The notes under the pieces: model-generated
Database searches by the model: none
Seen by the model: only the letters and a program-made list of their open reading frames with translations
What the model was told of the DNA's origin: nothing
Shown: piece by piece, positions 1 to 10,437 of the stretch
Layout of the letters: every line of letters begins with the position of its first letter
How positions within the stretch are numbered: the stretch's first letter is position 1
Position numbers and translations under genes: made by a program
NCBI RefSeq assembly: GCF_964204645.1
Contig: NC_134032.1
Coordinates: 6,815,175-6,879,174 of the forward strand
Length of the DNA stretch: 64,000 bases
From: Tubulanus polymorphus
Taxonomy: Eukaryota; Nemertea; Palaeonemertea; Tubulaniformes; Tubulanidae
Reading direction: 5' to 3'

Positions 1-330
1 CACATCTAAATAGATAACATTTTTCCACATTAAAACAAATTATATAACATTTTTTACAAATTTTTGAAACATAAAAACACTGAAAAAAATTTATGAAACG
101 AACGGTAACACCAAAGACATTTCACGAACCTAACCATGTACCATAAAAGGTGGATTCATTGAACAGATTAAACTTGAAACGATTTTACTTTTCAAACATT
201 CACATCTTAATAAATAACAATTTTGAACATTGCAACAAATAAAAAGTTTTCACAAATTTTTAAAACATACTCCTCTACAAACACTAAAAAATTATACGAA
301 GCGTACAGTAATTAATTTGAATTGAAACAA

Positions 331-2962
331 TTACTCTAAATGACTGATCTTTTCCCAAATAGATTTTTCAAGTGAAAAAAACCTTCCCCTTGCATCTAAA
401 ACAGGTTCTCTAGTAAATATTATGACATCCCTATTGTCGTAATAAGTAATATCATCTATCGGCGGATTGTAGAATTTATTAACACCTTTTCGGTGCATAC
501 AGCGAACTTCACAGCCCCCATCTTCTTCATCTACAGAAACTATCAGACCAGGATACAAGTACCCATCAAAATGATATTGGACAACACACCATCTACCTAC
601 ATCAGACTCCTTTATAATGACAATATTACTGCTGTTATCAGTTAGTTGAGCGCTTGATGTCTTTGGTTGCTCAGCCTTTCCGTTTTTCAGTAAAGATTAT
701 GTATGGAGCCCAAAACATTGGCAAACTTTCTCAGAGGAACAAATACAGCTTATATCACGCACAGCTATCACTCCTTCCGACACTACATGTATCTCGTGTA
801 TCCTCATTGTTCCCGGTACAGGTTTCAAAGGGTTTTTTGTAAGTTCCTGCTCAAAAGTGGTGGCTTTTTTGTCAATATTCTTGCCATCAACGAAGAATAG
901 CTTCACTGTAGACTTTCCTTCATTCAATAACCGGAACATTTTAAAAGCATCTTGAATATCATGTCCGCCTTTTACTAGCGCATCAGCTGATCTTTTAACG
1001 GCCGCTCCAATACCGTCGGCGGCCCCCTTTCCATGGCCAGATTCTAAGAAATGCCAACGAATCTGTTGAACCCCGTACTTTTTTGGCTCTGTTGTCATCA
1101 AAAAGAAATTCGCCTTCTGCCGATACTGAGTTGTCGGTCCGTCGCTAAATATTTCAAGATGTGAAATCTGTGGGTGATCTGCTTTCAGTTTTTCTAATAC
1201 TGGCTTCAAATGGCACCAGATCGCAACAGGATCATGTTTTGTGTTGTCGGAAATTGTACAAAATGACATTCCAAGTTGGTTTTTCAGATAGACTACACCA
1301 GTGTGCAAAGACACCTGAGCGTGGGAGCCACCAAAATGTGCTGACTGTATTTCTGTAGCGTACTTGCAAACATAGTTTTCAGAAAAGTCACAATGAATTA
1401 ATGCTTGATTTTCCTTCAGGTTTTCCCGCAGAGATTTGTATACAGCTAGTTGGTTAAATATATTAAAAATGTGCCGCTTAAATCTTTCCAAAAATGATTC
1501 AATTTCAACCATCAATTCCTCTTCAGTTGCCGATATCATTTCTTTCGCAACAATCTTCGATCCGTAATTATTCGTTTTAGACACCCATTTTTCATAAGTC
1601 ACGTTTTCTGTGGTTGGCATGCGGATTTTGGTGACGCTAAAATGGACACACCTTTTACATTCACCATATGCACAGGCCTTGCTCTTCTCATCACACACCA
1701 GATCCTTGTAAACACTGTGCAGATCTTTCTCGGGAATTATACCAATTTGATGCAGTTTCTCCACCATATAACGCATGTTTTCGTGAACTTTACATTGACA
1801 CGTTTCTCTGTCTTTCTCGGTAGGAGGGAGCACCCAAAATGGCCGGAGCCTACAAAAGTAACTGTAAGATACGTAACCATGCTCCGAAACAAATTTTGCG
1901 TAGAGAATGCGCAGGGAATCATTGAGGATTCGACGTTGCTTTTTTAGTTTCTTGAGTGTTATCGTTTGCTTTTTCCCAGCAGTCATTCTGCTTACATCAT
2001 CTCTTTCAAAATACCTTCTAATTGTTTCCCTAGTTTGCAATGCCTTTTCTGATTTCCGGCGCACATTATTTGGGCAGTTCTCAGTAGCTAACACTCTATT
2101 GCTTAACGAAAGTTCTTTTCGAAAAAGACTGAGAAGTTTGTATTTTCTTATGAATGTCAACGAATACTTTCTTTTGATAAGTTCTTTTTTACGATGTTCT
2201 TTATTGTTGCGGTACTCTGATGCGAGTGAATCCTTCAGCACATAATACATCGTCAAACGCTTTTTCACTGCATTTCTGTCATTTTCTTTCAGCAACATTC
2301 TAGCTTTTGTTCTCGGCGTACTTGGGCCTGAAGGTCTGTTAAGTCGACTTAATTTCATTCGTAGGGCATTGCACTTTCGTTTTTGTTTCATTAATTGTTC
2401 AGTTAACTTTTCATTTTGACGTTTCATGTCTGTCAAAGCCTTTCGTCGACTTCTCAATCCTTGTTGGGATTCCCTGAAAATACAACGAAATTATGTTTTT
2501 ATTGGTCTTAATGATGAATATGTTGTATTGCTCAGTTAAAAAGTCGGCATGAAGGTCGTTCAAACATGAAGATCGGTACTGCTATTACGCATGATTTTAT
2601 GATTTTATCATCTTGAAAATACTCTTAAAAGTCTCTGTCTCTATTTTTGTATCTAAAACGTTAGGTGAAATGTTGGTGCTATAAACTTACCTTGATGGCC
2701 CTGGAATTGGGTTATCAGGGGTACTTGGTGGAGTGAGGATTTCATTTCGACTTTTTAACTGAGTTCGATATTGACGTTTTGATCTTCTCCACTTCCTCCG
2801 AGTTTTCCTTGCCTCCCTTTCGCTTAAATGATCAATTGGCGTGTAGAGTTTATCTTCTTTGTATTTTCGTTTCCGATCCTCCAAATATTGAGTTCGGCGC
2901 TGCGGATCAGCATTTCGTTTCTCCCTATAGCGCCGCATTTTTTCTTTTGCAGAGAGAGGCAT
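331..2962 (-). pseudogene. Two-exon DDE-like transposase with one in-frame stop
   Basis: Exon 1 is 2962-2691, starts with an ATG, and encodes a basic stretch rich in Arg/Lys. The intron is 2690-2474 (AAG|gtaagt ... ttttcag|GG) and the phases join exactly. Exon 2 runs from 2473 to a TAA at 699-697, giving about 682 aa. The same frame then stays open to a second stop at 331 and reads like a proper C-terminal module (YPGLIVSV, CMHRKG). The TAA therefore looks like a nonsense mutation in an originally 804-codon gene. The core has three spaced acidic motifs (HCDFSENY, IFSDGPTTQYR, SGHGKGAADGIG) typical of an RNase-H-fold transposase, preceded by a Cys cluster (CQCKVH, CDEKSKACAYGECKRC). I recognise the family as common in invertebrate genomes but cannot name its superfamily. 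Confidence 0.7.
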
Positions 2963-3130
2963 GGCTCCCTTAAAATAAAATCGGTATGCCTTGTGGAAAG
3001 TTACTGAAATATATAATAAGACTAATTAATTTCAAAAATATTTTTAACATTCTTTCATTGCTTATTAAAACACATTAGAAAAGGCCAGTAGAAAACAAGA
3101 TCTATCTTTTGTGTCTTTGTTGTTACCTAG

Positions 3131-3743
3131 TGTCTTTGGTGTTACCAATATCAACCTGTATTTCGGTTACCCCAAAGACAGTCTACACCGAGGACAAAAC
3201 CTACGAGAATGCACCTAATGCAGCACCGTATTAATGGAGGCGTGATGATTCTGAGAAAACCTTTATATAAATCAATCAATAATATGTACAAAGTTATTTT
3301 GTAAACTTAAAAATGAATTCTATAGAAGCTATATTGATAACACCAAAGACAGCATTAACTTTCACAGTTCTAAACCCGGACATTTATAAAGATTTTTTGG
3401 AAAACATGAACTTACAGAAATTTCCACGTTGCCTTCTTTCTGTACGGGTTTAAGAAGCGCCATCTGTCCCGCCAAAACTTTATGGTTGAATGAATATATG
3501 CTTGCCACAGGTTGATTTTTTGAGGTGAGTAACCCCAAAGACATTTTATCTAGCACAATAAATTAAAGTAATTTTTTTACAGGTAAGGAATGTCGATGTA
3601 TCTTAAACAAATATATCTCCTTAAATAACACACCTAGGGACATATCACCATTAAGATTAGTGATTTTACTATGATTGAATTACAGCTAGGAAATCTGCGA
3701 ATGAATAAACCACAATAATGCACACAGTAACTCCAAGGACATT
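3131..3743. repeat. Cluster of CCAAAGACA motifs upstream of the transposase
   Basis: Five copies of the nonamer or its complement occur in about 600 bp, one of them with a single mismatch. Two face each other around 3131-3180 (TGTCTTTGGTGTTACC and GGTTACCCCAAAGACA), forming an imperfect inverted pair. The rest of this segment has no convincing gene. Confidence 0.6.
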
Positions 3744-4103
3744 TGGGGGGTAAATGGTCCCCTTATATTAAGCGGGTGGGTCATAAGGTCAAAAACAATT
3801 GCTAAATGTGTCAAACAGTCTCCCGTCAATAGTTATTTGGTTCAATGTCACCATTTGAACCAATCAGTATCTATCAATTGTGCATGCACATAAATTTCAC
3901 ATTTTTTGTAGAATGTCCCGTATACTGACAGAATCTTTCATACACGATATCAAAAATTCATAAAGACTAAAAATGTACAACTTTTTTGCTGACTTTTGAG
4001 GTAACTTTGAAAGCCTGTAACTCAATAAGTGTTTGGGTTATATTCATCATGAATGTACCGCATGAAACAGAAGAACGTGCTTTTTAGCCCACTTGGGACT
4101 TAA

Positions 4104-7100
4104 GGGAAGAAGCTACCCTGTAAATACATTATTTTATATTTTCAATAATAGTTGTTATATCAGTCTATAATTTTATTTACAGGTGCACAGTACTTAGATA
4201 TACACTCAGAAAAATTTTTGGCCCAGCCGGACAACGGTTGCCATGGTAACCAGGACACGCCCAAATTTGGGGTAGACCAAATTAAGAAAAAATGATATTC
4301 TGTTTATGTGCCACATATACCACAAAAAGTTATATAAATTCATTTATAGTACTTGTATGCATGCAATAGTTGGATTTTCCCTATAGTTGGGGGACTTTTT
4401 ACATTTTAGGTGTCATATTACCCCCGGGGGTCTTTCGGCAAGGGTGAAAATGAAATATAAAAGTTCATAACATCACCAATCTTTACTGGATTTGATTGAA
4501 AATTCAGGATTGTATGCTATAGAATGTTCTCAATTACTCCTCCAAATTTCAAAGAGATTGGTTCAGTAATTTTTGAGAATTATTTTTTCCAAATTTGCAA
4601 AACGGCAAATTTTGACTTTTTCGTAAATTCAATTTGAAAATATACTGTAAATATATAAGTGTTTAGGACTTAATTGTTACCAATTATTTACAAATCTGCC
4701 ACGGTTTCTAGTCCTGGAGCATAAGAGTCACCCTCCTCTTCATGTTGCTGATGCTCAACTGTGGCTTTTCTCAATTTTTTATTGATACGGGCCTCTTTAG
4801 TGCTGCCTTTTTCAGCACGTTCAGCCATTTTTATACGCCGCGTGTCCAATCTCTCCAACAACTTATTCATCTGGACAGTTGGTGTAAGATACATAGACTC
4901 CATAATATCCCCAACACTGTTATTTCCCTTGTTGAATTTAGACACAGCCATCATAGCTCCTGTTTCTACAGTTTTGTATGAACAGAAACTAGTTTTTGGT
5001 AAGTGGCGCCAGACAACAGAATGTAAACTTTCATTCCGGTTTGATGTCTTACGAAGGCAGCGATTGAGCAATGTTTCATCGGTCAGCCTTCTAAAGAGTG
5101 GAACAAAGTAACCAGCTACCTCCCTGGTGAGTATGGGATCATGTTTCACTCTATTGAAAACAGTTTCAGGTGAAATGTTTTCTGCCTCGGCAATTTTGTG
5201 GTAGCACCACACTCCGCAGCGATCATGATGTGGATCATCAAACGTGGATGATGCATGCAACAAAATTGCCCAGACATTATTTTGCATTTCCTCAACTGTT
5301 TCACCATTAGTGATGGCATTCCTGTAATACTGTCCCCATTTCAACATCCCTGCATTGGTCATTTTACCGCGGCCGCTAAGTGGGTTTTGCCTAGAGCCAG
5401 CTACTTTTGCATCACGGACTACAACTTTCAAGCCATTGAACATCCTTTTACTGATATGGTTGATGCATTCCTCTTTTTTTATAATAATGTCATTACCATA
5501 TGGTTTCAGTGCATTGAGTTTCGAAATCACATTGGCATCTCCATCTCCAATAAGAACAGTGTACCGAAAACCATGATTCATTGAGCGGGTCCACAAAATT
5601 TCTGCAGCTTCAACCTCCATATAATTAGATGACCCAGTATAGTTACAATCACAGTTATCTTTGTGCAGAGCATACCAAGCCTCTTTTTCTTCACCACGTA
5701 ACTTTTCACCAACAACAGAACATTCTAGGCAAAACTTACTCATCACATGAAAATCAATAACTAGACCAGTGAGAGTATCGATAACAAAACCGATGCCAAT
5801 GTTTGATTGATGCCCTCGTTTCATCCAAGTTCCATCGTAAGACACATCAATATTGATGATGTCTTCATCACGATTGTCTGGATCCAACTCCTCATAAGCT
5901 TTACAAATAATTGCATGAGTGTCAGGCATGTTTTGTACGCCATGAGTGTATACCACAGATAAATGAATTTCCTTGTTGTACTTAGAATATGTTTTATGAT
6001 GGAGTCCGCCATTCACACCAAGTATTCCTGTAACTTTATTTAGGGCTGAACAGCCATGTCCTATTTCTTTTATGGCTAAAACAGCACGCTTATTTATCTC
6101 GAACGGAGCTCTGGCAGTTACATCAGCTGCCGTCATGTCACGGGGGCTGGACCAAGTAGACGAAACAACGAATGAAGCATCATGCCGATCATTTTCACAA
6201 ATAATTTTTACACGGTTCGACAGACCCATCCTAGTGCCGGTGCAATCAGATTTTAGGTGCCCTGTCTGGGAACAGGAAGGACATTTCAGTGGCGCTACAA
6301 GTTTATCTAACGAGTCTGTGTGGAGAAGCAAAAATGAACCAGTGGCAACAGCAGGTTCTCTGTCACAGTCATCCTCATCATCAATAGGCCTGATGTCTTT
6401 GTACAAATTCAACTTTTTTTTACTGGCACTAATTTTTGGCACTGGATCTTGGATCACTGGAGTGCCACCACTGGTAGAGGGTACAGGCTCGTTGGTACCA
6501 CCACGTGTAGAGGGTACAGCCTCGTTGATACTGACAGCAGCTTCATCAACTTGTATCAAAATTTCACCAACAACATTTTCGATTTTTCTCTTCCTACCTC
6601 GTGTTTCTGACTTTTTCTTTGATTTACTTCCAAATTTATGCTTCGAAGCAAACTTCGTAGCTCTACCCATTGTTCTTGTGAAAAGACCGACGAACTAATG
6701 CACAGAAATATCGATATAAACGTCAGTTTTCAAAACAAATTCGAACGATGCAGTTTACTGTTTACTGGCGGCCGCCATTTTGTTCGGTCACATGATTGGC
6801 GTTACTAAGCACGGAAGTGCCCGAAGCGCACTCGGAACCAATCAGCATCGCGCAACATTCAGCAGGTGCACGGGACTACCGTATAAGGATATTTCCGTGA
6901 ATTATGACGCCAGGTTTGATGACGAATCTAAGAACAACCTTTCGAGACTTGGATCTAGCAGTAGCTAGCCGTTATTCTCGTTGAAACAGTGATTTCAACG
7001 ATACCAAATATGGCCAACTTCGTCAACAAAAACTAGTCGTAACCACGGACAAAACTTTGCTAATTTTCCGATCAAAATCCTTTTGTTTTAATAAATTAAC

Positions 7101-7262
7101 AACAACACACATTACAAAATTATGTTTTATTACATTTTGTGGCATTATGTCGGTAACTGGACTTGTGACATTCAAATAAACATATTAAGGTATCGGAAAA
7201 TTGCCGTTTTGAAAATTTGGGAAAAAAACGGAAAATCTGGATTTTCAGACCCGCGTCTTCCC
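4104..7262 (-). mobile_element. Complete Kolobok/Mutator-like DNA transposon with TTAA target duplication
   Basis: The element begins GGGAAGAAGC at 4104 and ends GCGTCTTCCC at 7262. The termini match at about 16 of the first 22 positions as inverted repeats. A second inverted match lies inside (near 4586-4618 against 7195-7235, containing AAAACGGCAA). It is flanked by TTAA on both sides (4100-4103 and 7263-7266), and joining the flanks recreates the pearl-like palindrome that is intact in copy C. A TTAA duplication is a hallmark of Kolobok and piggyBac elements rather than of canonical MuDR elements (8-9 bp), so Kolobok is the better label. Confidence 0.8.
4688..6670 (-). CDS. Intact transposase, Mutator-like transposase domain (Kolobok-type)
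   Basis: An uninterrupted 660-aa reading frame starting at an ATG. The N-terminus is basic (nuclear-localisation-like) and followed by a linker with repeated VPSTSGGT-type segments. Then comes a CCHC zinc knuckle (CPSCSQTGHLKSDC, near residue 130) and the catalytic region, which contains DVSYDGTWMKRGHQSNIG, a CLEC motif, IGDGDANV and a late NESLHS. The Asp of SYDGTW, the Asp of GDGD and the Glu of NESLHS are the natural DDE candidates. Pfam files this family as Mutator-like; the TTAA target supports Kolobok. It is the only large transposase in the window with no visible break, so this copy could still be active. No intron is apparent. The tail is Lys/Glu rich and hydrophilic. Confidence 0.85.
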   Translation of the reverse strand: MGRATKFASKHKFGSKSKKKSETRGRKRKIENVVGEILIQVDEAAVSINEAVPSTRGGTNEPVPSTSGGTPVIQDPVPKISASKKKLNLYKDIRPIDDEDDCDREPAVATGSFLLLHTDSLDKLVAPLKCPSCSQTGHLKSDCTGTRMGLSNRVKIICENDRHDASFVVSSTWSSPRDMTAADVTARAPFEINKRAVLAIKEIGHGCSALNKVTGILGVNGGLHHKTYSKYNKEIHLSVVYTHGVQNMPDTHAIICKAYEELDPDNRDEDIINIDVSYDGTWMKRGHQSNIGIGFVIDTLTGLVIDFHVMSKFCLECSVVGEKLRGEEKEAWYALHKDNCDCNYTGSSNYMEVEAAEILWTRSMNHGFRYTVLIGDGDANVISKLNALKPYGNDIIIKKEECINHISKRMFNGLKVVVRDAKVAGSRQNPLSGRGKMTNAGMLKWGQYYRNAITNGETVEEMQNNVWAILLHASSTFDDPHHDRCGVWCYHKIAEAENISPETVFNRVKHDPILTREVAGYFVPLFRRLTDETLLNRCLRKTSNRNESLHSVVWRHLPKTSFCSYKTVETGAMMAVSKFNKGNNSVGDIMESMYLTPTVQMNKLLERLDTRRIKMAERAEKGSTKEARINKKLRKATVEHQQHEEEGDSYAPGLETVADL

Positions 7263-7293
7263 TTAAGTCCCAGCGGGCTATTGCGTTCACTTT

Positions 7294-7340
7294 TCGTCCG
7301 TCGTCCGTCCGTCCGTCCGTTCTTCCGTTCGTCCGTCCGT
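7294..7340. repeat. GTCC-type tetranucleotide microsatellite in pearl copy A
   Basis: Imperfect (CGTC)n/(GTCC)n tract right of the left-end palindrome. The same tract lies at the same place in copy B (about 32655-32690) and is lost from copy C, so it is part of the element rather than an independent locus. Confidence 0.8.
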
Positions 7341-7875
7341 AGACGGAATCCAGTTATTTTTGGAAGTTTTGAAGACGCTTCAAGGTTACGTCTTGATATT
7401 TGGGTTACACGTGTATCTACCCTAGACACATCTTCAGCCCAAAAACTGGCCCTGTCAGAATCAAGATGGCTGACTGGCAGCTATTGTTGTTCGCCAAAAT
7501 CAGCACTTTTTACACATTTTTGAACTTTTTGAGGGAAATTTTGAAGACGCTTCAATCAATTACCTTGATCTTTCGGATATATATGAATCCCTCCAGGGAC
7601 CATCAACGAAATAAAAATTGGGTCGGTCGGACTCAAGATGGCCGTCCTATGACCTTTTTAGTGCCCAAAAATGTTAATTTTTGCCCGAATTCTGAGTCCT
7701 TTAGCTTCCTATTGGTTTACCATTTCTCATTGCAATTTGTGATGGGTGTTCTTTGGAAAGGGATGTTTTATACCTCAGACATGTATTTTTCATCAGCCAA
7801 TTATGACGCAATTGGCAGCCATCTTGGTGTAAGCAGTTCTCATTCGTAAGTGGGAAAAAGTTTTTCCACATTATA

Positions 7876-8490
7876 TTGATACCTAAGCGTATTTTGCTAC
7901 CACAATCAATTAGAAAGTTGTAGCTCATAACGTGTCCTATAATTGTGGTGAGTTTCAAGGTAATTGGATTTCATATATGGCCACCAGGGGGCGTTGAATA
8001 ATACAATATCTTAGCATTTCTTAATTATATTCGTACCTATGCATATTTTGTAACCACAATCAATTGGAAAGTTGTAGCTCATGACATCATCTATGATTGT
8101 TGCGAGTTTTAAGGACATAAGTTTTTCTATATGGTCACCAGGGGGTGTTGAATAGTAGAATAACTTAGTATTTCCTGATTATATTGGTACCTAGGCATAT
8201 TTTGTTACCATGATCGATTACAAAATCGTAGCTGTTGACATGTTCTATGATTGTGGTGAGTTTTGAGGTCATTGGGTTTTGAATATGGTCACCAGGGGGC
8301 GTTGAATAGTAGAATGACTTAGTATTTCCATATTAAATTGGTAACGAGGCATATTTTGTTATCACAATCAATTACAAAATCGTAGCTGTTGACATGTTCT
8401 ATGATTGTGGTGAGTTTCAAGGTCATTGGTTTTTGTAAATGGTCACCAGGGGGCGTAGAATGTTGAAATTGTTAGATTGTTGAGCATTTG
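7876..8490. repeat. Four tandem core repeats of about 154 bp
   Basis: Units start at 7876, 8030, 8184 and 8338 with the phrase TTGxTACCTAxGCxTATTTT. Each contains CACAATCAATT, GTAGCTCATGAC and the strongly conserved CACCAGGGGGCGTTGAATA. Spacing is exactly 154 for the first three steps. Similar arrays are in copies B and C. No open reading frame is conserved between units. Confidence 0.85.
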
Positions 8491-8532
8491 AAACCACTTC
8501 CCAAGTGGGCATGGTGTCCCTGGACCCCTAGT

Positions 8533-8853
8533 TCTAAGGGGCGTTAAATGTAATAGCCAGGAATAGCCAGAACCGTGTAATTAGCATTTATAAACTCCTA
8601 TGAATGACTTCATTTAGGCCTTCATTCACAGGCAGTTTCCCTAGCACTCAGTTCCTAATGTGAAACACAGAGTGCAGCACTAGCGTATTCCATACATATA
8701 TGGTGGGTTACTGGCTGGGTTCCAGCTTTACACGTGGGGTTATATTTTGATCCGAGTCCTTGGGTCAACAAAAGGTTACCGACATGTGTTTTAAGATAAA
8801 TAACATATAAGCAGCAATGTTTCAGTATTCTTCTCCACACTGTAAAAGTGACC
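8533..8853. other. Intergenic spacer before companion gene
   Basis: From the end of the pearl-like element to the first ATG of the plus-strand companion gene. It probably holds the end and promoter of the two-gene P-like element, but I see no clear terminal repeat or promoter motif. Confidence 0.4.
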
Positions 8854-9187
8854 ATGGCAAGAAAACGCAAAACAAAATCCGCTATCAAAATTATTGAATC
8901 AATATCCTTAATAGATATCTGTAAGGATGTAAAAGAGAAAATGTTGCAGACTAGACACTTAATTTTTTTTCCTCAAAGGATGGAAACTTGGGAAAAAATG
9001 TTGAAAGAAGGAACACTAGTGAGTGATATCATTTTTGACCTGCACAAAACATTTCAATGTTCTTATAAAATAACCCAATCCATGACGGATCCATATGTTA
9101 ATTTCATAATAAGATAAAATCCCACTATTTACAGATTAAAATAATTTAAAAACAAGAATTTATTTATTAAATCTAAAATATTTAAAA

Positions 9188-9227
9188 GACACGACGTTTC
9201 GATCTCACCCTAGAGATCATCGTCAGG
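9188..9227 (-). ncRNA. Hammerhead-ribozyme-like core, minus-strand Penelope copy
   Basis: Read on minus it contains CTGACGA (the CUGANGA core), a stem-loop with GATCTC and GAGATC arms, then GAAA and a very short third stem ending in GTC. Penelope-like elements are known to carry minimal hammerhead motifs in their terminal repeats. I cannot find a convincing stem I here, so activity is uncertain. Confidence 0.45.
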
Positions 9228-9307
9228 TGTGAGAAATAGACTTAAAACAGGGGTATATATACAGAGGAGGACAGGTTAATTGAGTAAATTGGTGAGTGAG
9301 TAAATAA

Positions 9308-10020
9308 TTAGTGTTTGGCAAGGCATGAAGTAATATACTTAGAAAGAAGGGAATTATGCGGAGAAAAGCCATTATTTAAATTGGTACTAATATCTGAGTG
9401 ACGAGTAATTAGGGCAGACTCAACTATGTGGCGTTTAGTGTAATTGCTGGAAGTATAAATAATTTCGGCTTTATCAAAATTAAAACGATGACCAGTGTTC
9501 CAAACGTGATTGGCTACGCCACTAGCCGGTTTTTGATTTATTATATTCTTTTTGTGTTCCGAAATTCGAGTTTTTAAATCACGACCAGTTTCTCCAAAGT
9601 AAATTTTATCACAGCCAAAACAAGGAATTTTGTAAACTCCACAGTCCAAAGGTTTAGATTGATTGTTTTTAACCAAAGTCTTACTAATTTTGTTTTCATA
9701 CGTGAAAATGATTTGTTTATCCAATAAAGGGAGAGAGTGACGAAACTTTTCCAAAACAGGTACATACGGAACTACAATGAACTCTGAAATGTGTTTTTTA
9801 TTTTCTGGAGGTTTAGAATTGAAGAAAGTACGTTTAGCCTTAGAAATAGCGATTTTCAAAATGTGATCAGGGTAAGCCAATTTTCTAAGAGAGTTGGATA
9901 TATGGTCAAATTCAGCCGAAAGGAAGGTTTCATCGCAGATCCGCAGTGCACGGAGAAAGAGGCCTTGAGCGAGACCGATTTTGATTGATTTGGCAGTAAA
10001 CGAAAAGAAGTGAAGGTATG
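9308..10020 (-). pseudogene. Penelope-like C-terminal region with GIY-YIG endonuclease
   Basis: A 5'-truncated reading frame of about 237 aa belonging to the 3' part of a Penelope reverse transcriptase gene. It holds the end of the RT/linker region (FIVVPYVPVLEKFRHSLPL) followed by the GIY-YIG nuclease: CGVYKIPCFGCDKIYFGETG, then RISEHK and the conserved distal His/Asn/Glu positions (VANHVWNTGH, IVESALITRH). The zinc-linked CxxC (CFGC) typical of these nucleases is present. All RT catalytic motifs are missing because the copy is truncated at its 5' end. The first 30 or so residues of the longer open frame above 10020 come from the neighbouring inverted copy. Confidence 0.8.
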
Positions 10021-10024
10021 AAAA

Positions 10025-10437
10025 TTGGCTTACCCTGATCACATTTTGAAAATCGCACGATTTGATAAAGCCGAAATTATTTATACTTCCAGCAATTACA
10101 CTAAACGCCACATAGTTGAGTCTGCCCTAATTACTCGTCACTCAGATATTAGTACCAATTTAAATAATGGCTTTTCTCCGCATAATTCCCTTCTTTCTAA
10201 GTATATTACTTCATGCCTTGCCAAACACTAATTATTTACTCACTCACCAATTTACTCAATTAACCTGTCCTCCTCTGTATATATACCCCTGTTTTGAGTC
10301 TATTTCTCACACCTGACGATGATCTCTAGGGTGAGATCGAAACGTCGTGTCTTTTAAATATTTTAGATTTAATAAATAAATTCTTGTTTTTAAATTATTT
10401 TAATCTGTAAATAGTGGGATTTTATCTTATTATCCGT
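10025..10437 (+). pseudogene. Second Penelope-like copy, internally deleted
   Basis: It starts with AYPDHILKIA, identical to part of the minus copy, then jumps directly to FDKAEIIYTSSNYTKRH and continues to the same stop (SCLAKH) and 3' untranslated region. The deletion removes most of the GIY-YIG domain. Confidence 0.75.
10312..10352 (+). ncRNA. Hammerhead-ribozyme-like core, plus-strand Penelope copy
   Basis: CTGACGA at 10313-10319, stem II arms GATCTC/GAGATC, GAAA at 10339-10342, and a tiny stem III leading to GTC at 10349-10351. Identical to the motif in the other copy. Confidence 0.45.

Larger units (their letters stand above)
104..3743 (-). mobile_element. DDE-type DNA transposon (unclassified), probable extent
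   Basis: The extent is inferred from the transposase gene at 331-2962 and from a short motif, CCAAAGACA, that recurs in the flanks. Copies lie at 111-119, 3131-3139 (opposite orientation), 3172-3180, 3343-3351, 3535-3543 and, with one mismatch, 3733-3741. Several are extended as GGTAACACCAAAGACA. One further copy at 658-666 lies in coding sequence. Such clusters are what subterminal transposase-binding repeats look like, but I could not define terminal inverted repeats or a target duplication, and the left end may lie outside the window. Confidence 0.5.
4080..8532. mobile_element. Pearl/DINE-like non-autonomous helentron, copy A (split by an insertion)
   Basis: The left end reads CTTTTTAGCCCACTTGGGAC at 4080-4099 and the right end reads GGACCCCTAGTT at 8521-8532. 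The same two ends bound copies B (32601-33786) and C (52435-53452). Order from left: a palindrome centred on GGGACTTAAGTCCC, a GTCC-type microsatellite, a unique segment, then four tandem units of about 154 bp, then a terminal hairpin CCACTTCCCAAGTGG. This architecture (core repeats near 160 bp plus an ACGG/CCGT microsatellite, no coding capacity) matches the pearl family of bivalves and DINE-1-like helentron derivatives. The copy is split at the centre of the palindrome by the 3159-bp element at 4104-7262. Confidence 0.75.

Noticed and set aside
658-700. Intron to bypass the stop at 697 in the first transposase
   Set aside because: No usable donor and no pyrimidine-rich acceptor close by; the frame is unchanged across the stop.
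4742-5584. Plus-strand frames opposite the Kolobok transposase
   Set aside because: Antisense shadows with no family resemblance.
7122-7849. Open frames across the pearl-like left end
   Set aside because: They run through the GTCC microsatellite and are not preserved in copies B and C; no codon-like conservation.
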